Assembly: GCA_001567255.1 (NCBI GenBank)
Contig: LNBW01000056.1
Coordinates: 124,001 to 188,000 of the forward strand
Reading direction: 5' to 3'
Origin: Bacteroidetes bacterium OLB9
GTDB lineage: Bacteria; Bacteroidota; Bacteroidia; Chitinophagales; Saprospiraceae
Length of the DNA stretch: 64,000 bases
Shown here: positions 57,742 through 64,000 of the stretch, one piece after another
Layout of the letters: each line of letters opens with the position of its first letter
How positions within the stretch are numbered: the first letter of the stretch is position 1
Made by a program: the position numbers and the translations under genes
The notes under the pieces: model-generated
Seen by the model: only the letters and a program-made list of their open reading frames with translations
Databases searched by the model: none
Told to the model about the DNA's origin: nothing

Positions 57742-57770
57742 CAAAAGTACTTATTTTTGTTATAAATCAA
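57742..57770 (-). promoter_or_regulatory. Promoter and FNR/CRP-like box upstream of the cytochrome c gene
   Basis: The minus strand reads TACTTTTG at 57749-57742, a -7 element. Adjacent is TTGTTATAAATCAA (57757-57770), which differs from the FNR pattern TTGAT-N4-ATCAA in one base. It is also the core of an 8-bp perfect dyad TATTTTTG/CAAAAATA. The box centre is about 26 bp upstream of the expected start site, closer than a classical class II site. Confidence 0.4.
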
Positions 57771-58154
57771 AAATATGATTGAATAAAATTTATTTTATCT
57801 TCATACCATAGAAAGATTGAGGTGATTTGTCGAGGTTAATTCGGGAAGTAAGATTTGGGGTATTTAACCAAATTAAGCATTTGAATATGTTATAAAGAAA
57901 GATGAAACAAAGTAGCAATGTGGCTCGGCGTTTTTAATACTCAAGCACAAGGTTATTCAGTCGAGAGCAGATAAATAAGAACACAAATACATATCAAGTG
58001 TAATTCATATGCTGTTTGTTTCTGATAAGGAAATTGAATTTGAAACAATTTAATATTGTAGTTTGCCTAATAATAGACTGAGGGTAAGGTTTAATACTTT
58101 AACGTAAAGTCAAAGATCCTAGCTAAATTTATCAAAGATTCTGTGCCAATTTTT
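57771..58154. other. Intergenic region between divergent genes
   Basis: About 380 bp of AT-rich sequence upstream of the gene at 58189. No reading frame or repeat that I can name was found. Confidence 0.4.
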
Positions 58155-58162
58155 TATATTTG
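58155..58162 (+). promoter_or_regulatory. -7 promoter element of the gene at 58189
   Basis: TATATTTG matches TAnnTTTG and lies 26 nt before the ATG at 58189, which supports the full-length start of a gene otherwise cut by a frameshift. Confidence 0.55.
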
Positions 58163-58188
58163 CATTCTTATCACTAAATAAGACCTTT

Positions 58189-59596
58189 ATGGAATATCAG
58201 ATGATAAAAACCGAGCAAAAGGCATTGGACATTAATTTAAATGATCCTATTTATGGGACTTTTGCCGAGATAGGAGCAGGCCAAGAAGTAGCGCGGAATT
58301 TTTTTTCAAGCAGGTGCTGCAGCTGGTACTATTGCTAAGACCATGTCTGCCTATGACAAGACGTATTCTGATGCCATTTATGGTCAGGAAGAATCCGGAA
58401 GATATGTTTCGGAATCACGCCTCTATAAGATGCTGGAGCATGAGTGGGAGCTGATGGAGGAACGATTGAAAATTTCACGGCCAGATGCGACATTTTTTGT
58501 TTTTGCGGATACTGTTCAGGCAATTAATTATGCCAGAACTATCAAAGGTAATGGATGGATGGGCGTAAGATTTAAGCTCCATCCTGACGGACCTATCAAT
58601 GATATGGTTATCCATGTCAAAATGTTGGATACCAACAATCGACTACAACAGGAAGCTATCGGTATTCTGGGTGTAAATATGATTTATGCCTGCTTTTACT
58701 ATAATGACGATCCAGAAAAGATGGTATTGTCTCTTGTAGATAACATCAAAGATAGAGTAGCTATTGATTTACTGCGGATAAACGGCGGAGATTTTATATC
58801 TTTAGACAAGCGGTTACTTTCACTATATCTTGTCAAGCACAAATTGACCAGAGTGGCTATGTTTGATGTCAATCAGAATAGTATTCACGCTTCTGAGTTT
58901 TTATACCGTCAGTCTCTAATGGTCATCCGTGGCAATTTCCGTCCACCGACGATTGTTACTTTAGATGTAATTAACTCGAGTTATCAACAATTTAATGAAG
59001 AGATAGCAGGAACAAAGGGAAAATCCTTTTTGATGATGGAAATGACGATGGATTATCTCAAAGGCGACGGTGACGAAGTAGATGAAAAGGATTTTTTGGA
59101 CAGGGCAGATATGCTTTCCACCTTGGGACATAATGTATTGTTATCAGATTGTATCAATCACGAAATGCTAATTAACTATTTAAGTGATTATAAAATTAAC
59201 AATCTTGGACTAGTGATAGGGTGTCGTGAGCTCCAAATTATCATTACAGACAAATATAATAATAATCAGGATGGAAGGTTGCTTGTAGCATTTGGGGAAT
59301 TGTTTAGCCAAAATATCCGGATATACGTCTATCCTTCTGAGGACAAAGAGACAGGTAAAATCATGACAGCTGAAAATATGGTGGTGCCGGAAGGTATCAA
59401 GTTTTTATATAAATACCTTCTCGATAGCCGTCAAATCATACCCGTTAAGGAATATGACGAACACAATCTGCATATTTATCCTGCAGATGTGCTTTACGAT
59501 ATCAAAAACGGAATACCCGGGTGGGAATCAAAGGTACCGGATACACTGGCAACACTTATAAAATCTAGAGGACTTTTTGGCTACAACCAAAAATGA
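58189..59596 (+). CDS. Conserved Bacteroidota protein of unknown function (frameshift near 5' end)
   Basis: The start is the ATG at 58189 (MEYQMIKTEQKALDINLND). The frame breaks in the T8 run at 58299-58306; with seven T it continues as ARNFFQAGAAAGTIAKTMSAYDKTYSDAIYG and gives about 468 residues. As written, only the part from 58343 onward is open. I recall proteins with this N-terminus in many Bacteroidota, annotated inconsistently (for example as TonB-dependent receptor or NMN adenylyltransferase); I see neither a barrel nor an HxGH motif, so I do not accept those names. There is no signal peptide or membrane helix, so it is probably cytoplasmic. Function unknown. Confidence 0.78.
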
Positions 59597-59682
59597 AAAT
59601 TTAAATATATTTTTGATCCATTGAAATGTACTTGGGTTAATATAATTTATTGATTCATTGCACCTTATGCGCCCATTATCGT

Positions 59683-59767
59683 TGTGGTTTTTTGATTTTT
59701 ATATGGTATGTCAAAACAGAATTGTACTGAGGCAAAAATTAATTTGCCAAAAGATTGAAAAACCACA
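59683..59767. other. Nested inverted repeats, possible structured RNA
   Basis: TGTGGTTTTT (59683-59692) pairs with AAAAACCACA (59758-59767) over 65 nt, and inside lies a second hairpin GGCAAA (59731-59736) with TTTGCC (59743-59748). The element is in the 225-bp gap between two co-directed genes. It could be a leader structure of the TPR gene or a terminator-like fold; no T-run follows. Confidence 0.35.
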
Positions 59768-59821
59768 GAGTTTGGAATGATTTTTTCTATTCAATATAAA
59801 AAGTAATAACGGGGATATTTA

Positions 59822-60844
59822 ATGTATTTTAAGACCATCATACAGGGCAGACTTGAGTTTGGTACGCAGAAGAGTTATGATAAGGTAACAAAAATGTTCC
59901 TTCAGCGACAGGAGACGTATTATAAGACCGACATGATTTTTAAGTTTGAAGATATCTTTCACGAAGAAGATCTTTCGCTTGAAATACCAAGATATGTAGG
60001 ACAGATAACAGAAAAGGCATTCCGAGCCACTGTCGGATTATTGGAATATTGTTCACAATTTGCTGTTGCCGGGTCTATCAGAGCGTGGATGATCAATGAA
60101 GGGGAGATAATGCATTTTGTGACTTTAGAGCCGGAGAGTGATAAAGGCGTTGTGCAGTCGTTTGTCAAAGGTAGAAAGCTTGTAAAGGTCAAAGGAAAAG
60201 AAGAAGAAGCCATTGATGCATTAAGTAAGGCTATTGAAAAATATGACCGACATGCACAAGCCTATGAACGCCGTGCTAAAGTAAACTTCAGATTGAATAA
60301 CTATCACGATGCATTGCGTGACTACAATAAATGTATCAATACCGACCCTACCATTCCTACTGCTTATTATGGACGTGCTAAGATTCATATGTTGAGAGAA
60401 GAATGGGAAATCGCTATTGAGAATCTAGATGAATCTATCAAGAAATCTATTGCCCTGCAGACGCTGTACTGGAAATCTCGTCGATTAAAATCAGAATGTC
60501 ACATTAAGCTCAAAGAGTGGCAAAAAGCAGCGTTTGATTTAAAATTATTTACCAATCGCAAATTTGCCGAGGATGATCCCAACAAATACTGGTTGCGTTG
60601 GGCCTATTATCATTACGGAATAGTATTGCTTGAGTTAGAAGATTTTCAGGAGGCACTCAAAGCCTTTGACAAAGCAGCGGATTTGCCGGAAGTAAATGAC
60701 GGGGTATCCGAAGTAGATATTTTGACATTTAGAGGTATTGCTAAACAAAAAACAGGTAAGAGTGGTTATGTCAAAGATATCAAGGAGGCTGCTGCCAAAG
60801 GAGGAAAACGAGCAAAATCTATGCTGAAAAACATTCAGAAATAG
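59822..60844 (+). CDS. Tetratricopeptide-repeat protein
   Basis: 340 residues. Residues 1-125 form an N-terminal domain that I do not recognise (MYFKTIIQGRLEFGTQKSYDKV). From about residue 128 there are TPR units: EEAIDALSKAIEKYDRHAQAYERRAKVNFRLNNY, HDALRDYNKCINTDPTIPTAYYGRAKIHMLRE, a degenerate one, and YYHYGIVLLELEDFQEALKAFDKAADL. The tail is basic (KGGKRAKSMLKNIQK). No signal peptide or membrane helix is seen. TPR domains mediate protein contacts; the partner is unknown. It is 225 bp downstream of the conserved gene of unknown function. Confidence 0.75.
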   Translation: MYFKTIIQGRLEFGTQKSYDKVTKMFLQRQETYYKTDMIFKFEDIFHEEDLSLEIPRYVGQITEKAFRATVGLLEYCSQFAVAGSIRAWMINEGEIMHFVTLEPESDKGVVQSFVKGRKLVKVKGKEEEAIDALSKAIEKYDRHAQAYERRAKVNFRLNNYHDALRDYNKCINTDPTIPTAYYGRAKIHMLREEWEIAIENLDESIKKSIALQTLYWKSRRLKSECHIKLKEWQKAAFDLKLFTNRKFAEDDPNKYWLRWAYYHYGIVLLELEDFQEALKAFDKAADLPEVNDGVSEVDILTFRGIAKQKTGKSGYVKDIKEAAAKGGKRAKSMLKNIQK

Positions 60845-61048
60845 ACAGTTGCCATCACAGTTCATCATATAGACTAGTCATACAGAAAAATCCTACTTGC
60901 ATAATGAGTAACATATTGAAGCATTGGTTGTAGTGATTTAATGGCAAAAATCTTTTTTTTATGGACGCTACACCAAATTTTCAATGCACATAAGGGTAGA
61001 TGTTTAAATATGTTTTATGTTTGTATTTGTTAAGAAAGACCATTCGAG

Positions 61049-61651
61049 TTGGAAATAATAAACTTACATATAGAAAGTCTGATTTTTAGCGCTAATCCTT
61101 CGATCAGCTATGATGAAATCAAGAACACTGTTGAAGAAAGTCTAGACACAACAATCAGTGACGAAACACTCCAGAGCGCGCTAGCCGAACTTATGCAAAA
61201 ATATAAGGAAGGCGATTATGCAATGGAAATTATTGAAATCTCAGGAGGATTTAGATTCATGACAAAACCAGCTTATCATCAAACGATAGGCATATTTTTA
61301 AGACAGATTACCCACAAAAAACTTAGTAAATCGGCATTAGAATCACTGTCCATCATAGCATATAAGCAACCGGTATCTAAGGCTGAAATAGAATCTATAC
61401 GTGGTGTCAACAGTGATTATACGATCAATAAACTCCTTGAAAAAGACCTGATTGAAATCCTAGGTAGGAGTGACGGCCCGGGAAAACCATTACTGTATGG
61501 CACTTCAGCAAAATTTATGGATTACTTTGGCTTAAAGTCGATTGAAGATATGCCTAAACCTAAGGAATTTGAGCCCGAAGATAACCAAATAGGCAGTCCT
61601 GCACCTATTGAAGAAGAACAAAATCCCGATAAAAGCATTGTAAAAGAATAG
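61049..61651 (+). CDS. scpB: Segregation and condensation protein B
   Basis: 200 residues with a TTG start at 61049; the encoded N-terminus (EIINLHIESLIFSANPSISYDEIK) is the normal ScpB start, so TTG is credible. Two winged-helix domains follow, with the signatures SKSALESLSIIAYKQPVSKAEIESIRGVNSDYTINKLLEKDLIEILGRSDGPGKPLLYGTSAKFMDYFGL. The C-terminal 30 residues are acidic and Pro-rich. ScpB forms the condensin complex with SMC and ScpA; those genes are not in the window. DUF2480 follows 30 bp downstream. Confidence 0.92.
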   Translation: MEIINLHIESLIFSANPSISYDEIKNTVEESLDTTISDETLQSALAELMQKYKEGDYAMEIIEISGGFRFMTKPAYHQTIGIFLRQITHKKLSKSALESLSIIAYKQPVSKAEIESIRGVNSDYTINKLLEKDLIEILGRSDGPGKPLLYGTSAKFMDYFGLKSIEDMPKPKEFEPEDNQIGSPAPIEEEQNPDKSIVKE

Positions 61652-61681
61652 ATATCAAAGAATTATTTAAAAAAATAAAAA

Positions 61682-62218
61682 GTGGACGATACTATTTTAG
61701 TCAACAGAGTTGCACAAAGTGGCATAATAACCATTGATCTTGAAAACTATTTTCCCAAAGAGGAATTTGTGAAGTTTGACATCAAGGATTATCTATTTCA
61801 TGGATTGATTGTAAAGGAAAAAGAATTCAGGGCATCTCTCAAAGAAGTGGACTGGTCTCAGTATAAAGACAAAATTGTGCTGGTCAATTGCAGTACGGAG
61901 GCGATCATACCCAATTGGTCATATATGCTGATCGAAAACTACCTATCTGATTATGCCAAAGATACTTACCATGGAAGCGAGCAGGATTATCTGAATATGT
62001 ATTACAAAAAGATGATAGATACGCTCGATATAAAACAATTTGATAATAAAAGAATCGTTATTAAAGGATGTGGTTCAAAACCAGTACCATCTTATGCATA
62101 TGCCGCTATGACCAGTAAACTTAAACATCACGCCATTAGCATCATGTTTGGAGAGCCATGTAGTACAGTACCAGTATATAAACGACCGAAAACGATTCAA
62201 AAAAATGAAGATGAATAA
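61682..62218 (+). CDS. DUF2480 family protein
   Basis: 178 residues with a GTG start at 61682. The family hallmark NRVAQSGIITIDLENYFP is at the N-terminus, followed by DIKDYLFHGLIVKEKEFRASLKEVDWSQYKDK and the C-terminal KGCGSKPVPSYAYAAMTSKL. DUF2480 is a cytoplasmic Bacteroidota family with no known function, in which the last Cys-containing block (KGCGS and EPCSTVP) is conserved. It lies after scpB and overlaps the lytic transglycosylase gene by 14 bp, so the three are probably one operon. Confidence 0.85.
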   Translation: MDDTILVNRVAQSGIITIDLENYFPKEEFVKFDIKDYLFHGLIVKEKEFRASLKEVDWSQYKDKIVLVNCSTEAIIPNWSYMLIENYLSDYAKDTYHGSEQDYLNMYYKKMIDTLDIKQFDNKRIVIKGCGSKPVPSYAYAAMTSKLKHHAISIMFGEPCSTVPVYKRPKTIQKNEDE

Positions 62219-63119
62219 ATACAAGTCTTTATTTCCTATGTTTGGCTTTGTGGCCGGACTTGTCTTTTCTGCACTTATATTTCTTTCATATAAAAATGAA
62301 AATGTAAGGAAGGTATTTTATGATCTTGCTCAAAAAATTGTTTCCGTTCGCATGGACAAAACTTTTGATTTTGCAGGAGAACAGGTTCCATTAAATGACG
62401 ATACAAAGGAAAGAATGGACAGAGAGCTCAATATAAATGCATACTGGCAATCTAGCACCATGCTCAATATAAAACTGGCAAATAAGTTTTTTCCCGTAAT
62501 AGAAAAAAATCCTGGACGAAAACGATATACCAGATGATTGTAAATATATGGCAGTGGCAGAAAGTGGATTACGAAATGCTACTTCGTCATCAGGCGCAAA
62601 AGGTTACTGGCAATTTATGAAGCTACGGCCATTGAATTGGGTCTTGAAATTAGTGAAGACGTGGACGAGAGAATGCATCTTGAAAAATCTACTCAAGCAG
62701 CTTGTACTTATTTAAAACAACTCTATAACAGATTTGGGACTTGGACAAATGTTGCAGCTGCATACAATGTCGGTCCGACTAATTTTTCCAAATCCTTAAG
62801 CGAGCAAAAGGAAAGTAGTTATTATGACATGAATATCAATGACGAAACGTCGAGGTATGTATTCAGAATCATTGCGATTAAAGAAATTTTATCTAATCCT
62901 GAAGATTTTGGCTTTTATTTGAGCAAAGAGGATAAATACGCTAAACATCCTGATTTGATGGACGTAGTTGTCACTGAGACCATTCCGAGTTTAGCAGATT
63001 TTGCTCATCAATACGGAATTTCTTATCGGATGCTCAAGTTTTATAACCCTTGGCTTCTTACCGGAAAACTTACGGTTAAAGATGGAAAGCAATATATCAT
63101 TAAAATTCCCAAAAAGTAA
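62205..63119 (+). CDS. Lytic transglycosylase with LysM-like tail (two compensating frameshifts)
   Basis: The span gives 304 residues if one A is removed from the A7 run at 62503-62509 and one A is added at 62620-62621. Start at 62205 or the Met at 62211. N-terminal membrane helix (FPMFGFVAGLVFSALIFL), then a SLT domain: the shifted middle reads YMAVAESGLRNATSSSGAKGYWQFM with the catalytic Glu in AESGL and the GYWQF motif, followed by AYNVGPTNFSKSL and the Y-rich block. A LysM-like domain (IPSLADFAHQYGISYRMLKFYN) ends it. It cleaves peptidoglycan to 1,6-anhydro products, as in MltD. Two indels in one gene raise the possibility of a real pseudogene, but they cancel and the motifs are intact. 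Confidence 0.85.
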
Positions 63120-63349
63120 ATTAAAATTGACTAGGTTTAAATAGTTTTAAGCTTGGTTGATTCAATTTTCGATGCGTTTTCATTTTTTGACATCATCATT
63201 GAAATGCACGCTATACATTTAGAAGAATTCAGGTTTTCAGACACCTCACATGAAGTGTTTCATTTAGTGTATGATAGTCAAAAATCGACTTGATTGGACA
63301 AGAATGCGGTCCTAACACCGAATAAGACTGAATAAAATATAATCTTTTC

Positions 63350-63357
63350 TATCTTTG
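63350..63357 (+). promoter_or_regulatory. -7 promoter element of meaB
   Basis: TATCTTTG matches exactly and lies 21 nt before the GTG start at 63379. The 259-bp gap upstream (63120-63378) shows nothing else. Confidence 0.55.
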
Positions 63358-63378
63358 TCATTCATAATTAAATTTAAA

Positions 63379-64000
63379 GTGCCGCCACCTAAGCCTACTC
63401 AACACGTCAATCCATTGTTGCCGCAAAAATCGAAGAAGGAACAAAACCCTGAATATTACCTCGAGGGTATTCGGGCAGGCAATCGCTTTATCCTGAGTGA
63501 ATGTATTACATTGTTAGAAAGTACCAGGCCTGAAAAAAGGGCACTAGCCGAAAATATTTTGGAACAATTTAAAGAAGATAATTCCACGATTAGAATTGGC
63601 ATCACGGGTACTCCTGGTGTAGGTAAAAGCACCTTTATTGAAGCACTTGGAATGTTTCTCATAAAACAAGGACATCACCCAGCTGTTCTTGCAATTGATC
63701 CCAGTAGTACACATAGTAAGGGTAGTATCCTAGGAGACAAAACTCGAATGGCAAGACTTTCAGGACGTGATGAGGCCTATATTCGGCCTACACCTTCTGG
63801 AGCAATACTTGGCGGCACAGCTTTATATACAAAAGATACAATCAGATTGTGTGAAGCAGCAGGCTTTGATGTCGTGCTAGTTGAGACGGTCGGTGTAGGC
63901 CAGTCAGAAACGGAAGTCAATCATATCACAGATGTAAATTTATTGCTTTTGCAACCTGGTGCAGGAGATGATATACAAGGTATCAAGCGAGGCATCATGG
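63379..64000 (+). CDS. meaB: Methylmalonyl-CoA mutase-associated GTPase MeaB (3' truncated by window)
   Basis: The first 207 codons are visible, starting with GTG at 63379 ([16 protein letters not shown]); no ATG exists before the conserved region, and a -7 element fits this start. G1/P-loop motif [15 protein letters not shown], then [23 protein letters not shown] (the MeaB/ArgK signature), [18 protein letters not shown] with the G3 region, and the end [20 protein letters not shown]. It is a GTP-dependent chaperone that loads and protects adenosylcobalamin in methylmalonyl-CoA mutase. The mutase genes should lie beyond the window. Confidence 0.93.
   Translation, partial: MPPPKPTQHVNPLLPQKSKKEQNPEYYLEGIRAGNRFILSECITLLESTRPEKRALAENILEQFKEDNSTIRIGITGTPGVGKSTFIEALGMFLIKQGHHPAVLAIDPSSTHSKGSILGDKTRMARLSGRDEAYIRPTPSGAILGGTALYTKDTIRLCEAAGFDVVLVETVGVGQSETEVNHITDVNLLLLQPGAGDDIQGIKRGIM

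Noticed and set aside
1..64000. CRISPR array, tRNA or rRNA genes
   Set aside because: No regularly spaced direct repeats, no T-loop-like GTTCGAATC sequences in a cloverleaf context and no rRNA-like stretches were seen on either strand.

Overview
The window comes from a member of the Bacteroidota, probably of the Saprospirales/Chitinophagales side of the phylum (the order is an inference). The evidence is a low-GC genome, repeated -7 promoter elements of the Bacteroidota form TAnnTTTG with almost no Shine-Dalgarno sequences, type IX secretion parts (PorZ and an M36 protease with a C-terminal sorting domain), a CzcA-TolC fusion, the bacillithiol enzyme BshA, mevalonate diphosphate decarboxylase and Bacteroidota-specific families (DUF4294, DUF2480, LVIVD lipoproteins). 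No tRNA, rRNA, CRISPR array or prophage was seen.

Layout. 1-3.1 kb: end of a NifU-type Fe-S protein, an inositol-phosphatase family enzyme, YraN, a TraB/GumN lipoprotein and the rRNA methylase RlmB. 3.4-7.0 kb: large secreted M36 metalloprotease. 7.5-15.8 kb: metal-efflux operon on the minus strand (small His/Cys-rich protein, CzcA-TolC fusion, CzcB adaptor, P1B-type ATPase). 16-28.3 kb: housekeeping genes (OmpA/PD40 protein, DUF4294, mvaD, mnmG, malic enzyme, ligA, GNAT, bshA, xerD). 28.4-37.6 kb: the accessory part. It holds a dipeptidyl-peptidase IV gene cut near its 3' end by an IS1380-family element, an esterase lipoprotein, a three-gene LVIVD lipoprotein/barrel cluster, decayed sequence, a LexA-like S24 repressor and a family-9 glycosyltransferase. 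38-44.3 kb: a glutamate-cysteine-ligase-like protein with CBS domains, then the cell-shape operon mreB-mreC-mreD-mrdA without rodA. 44.4-54.8 kb: an M16-like protein lacking its zinc motif, dnaN, nadD, porZ, a CBS protein, an RsmI-like methylase, an acyl-CoA ligase and recA. 55-57.6 kb: polytopic membrane protein, His-rich outer-membrane-like protein and cytochrome c lipoprotein, the last behind an FNR/CRP-like box. 58-64 kb: a conserved Bacteroidota protein of unknown function, a TPR protein, scpB, DUF2480, a lytic transglycosylase and the 5' end of meaB.

One property affects the whole annotation. Seven genes, several of them normally essential (ligA, nadD, mrdA), are broken by single-base indels, and every indel lies in a run of A or T. 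Adding or removing one base restores a full-length family member each time. I read these as probable consensus errors and give the full gene spans.

Functionally most of the window is core metabolism and envelope biology. The clearest accessory events are the IS insertion with an intact 5-bp target duplication and the LVIVD/S24 region. I saw no convincing defence or secretion system that is wholly new; the most open questions are the GCS2-CBS protein, the LVIVD trio, the possible small RNA near 7.45 kb and the structured element near 59.7 kb.
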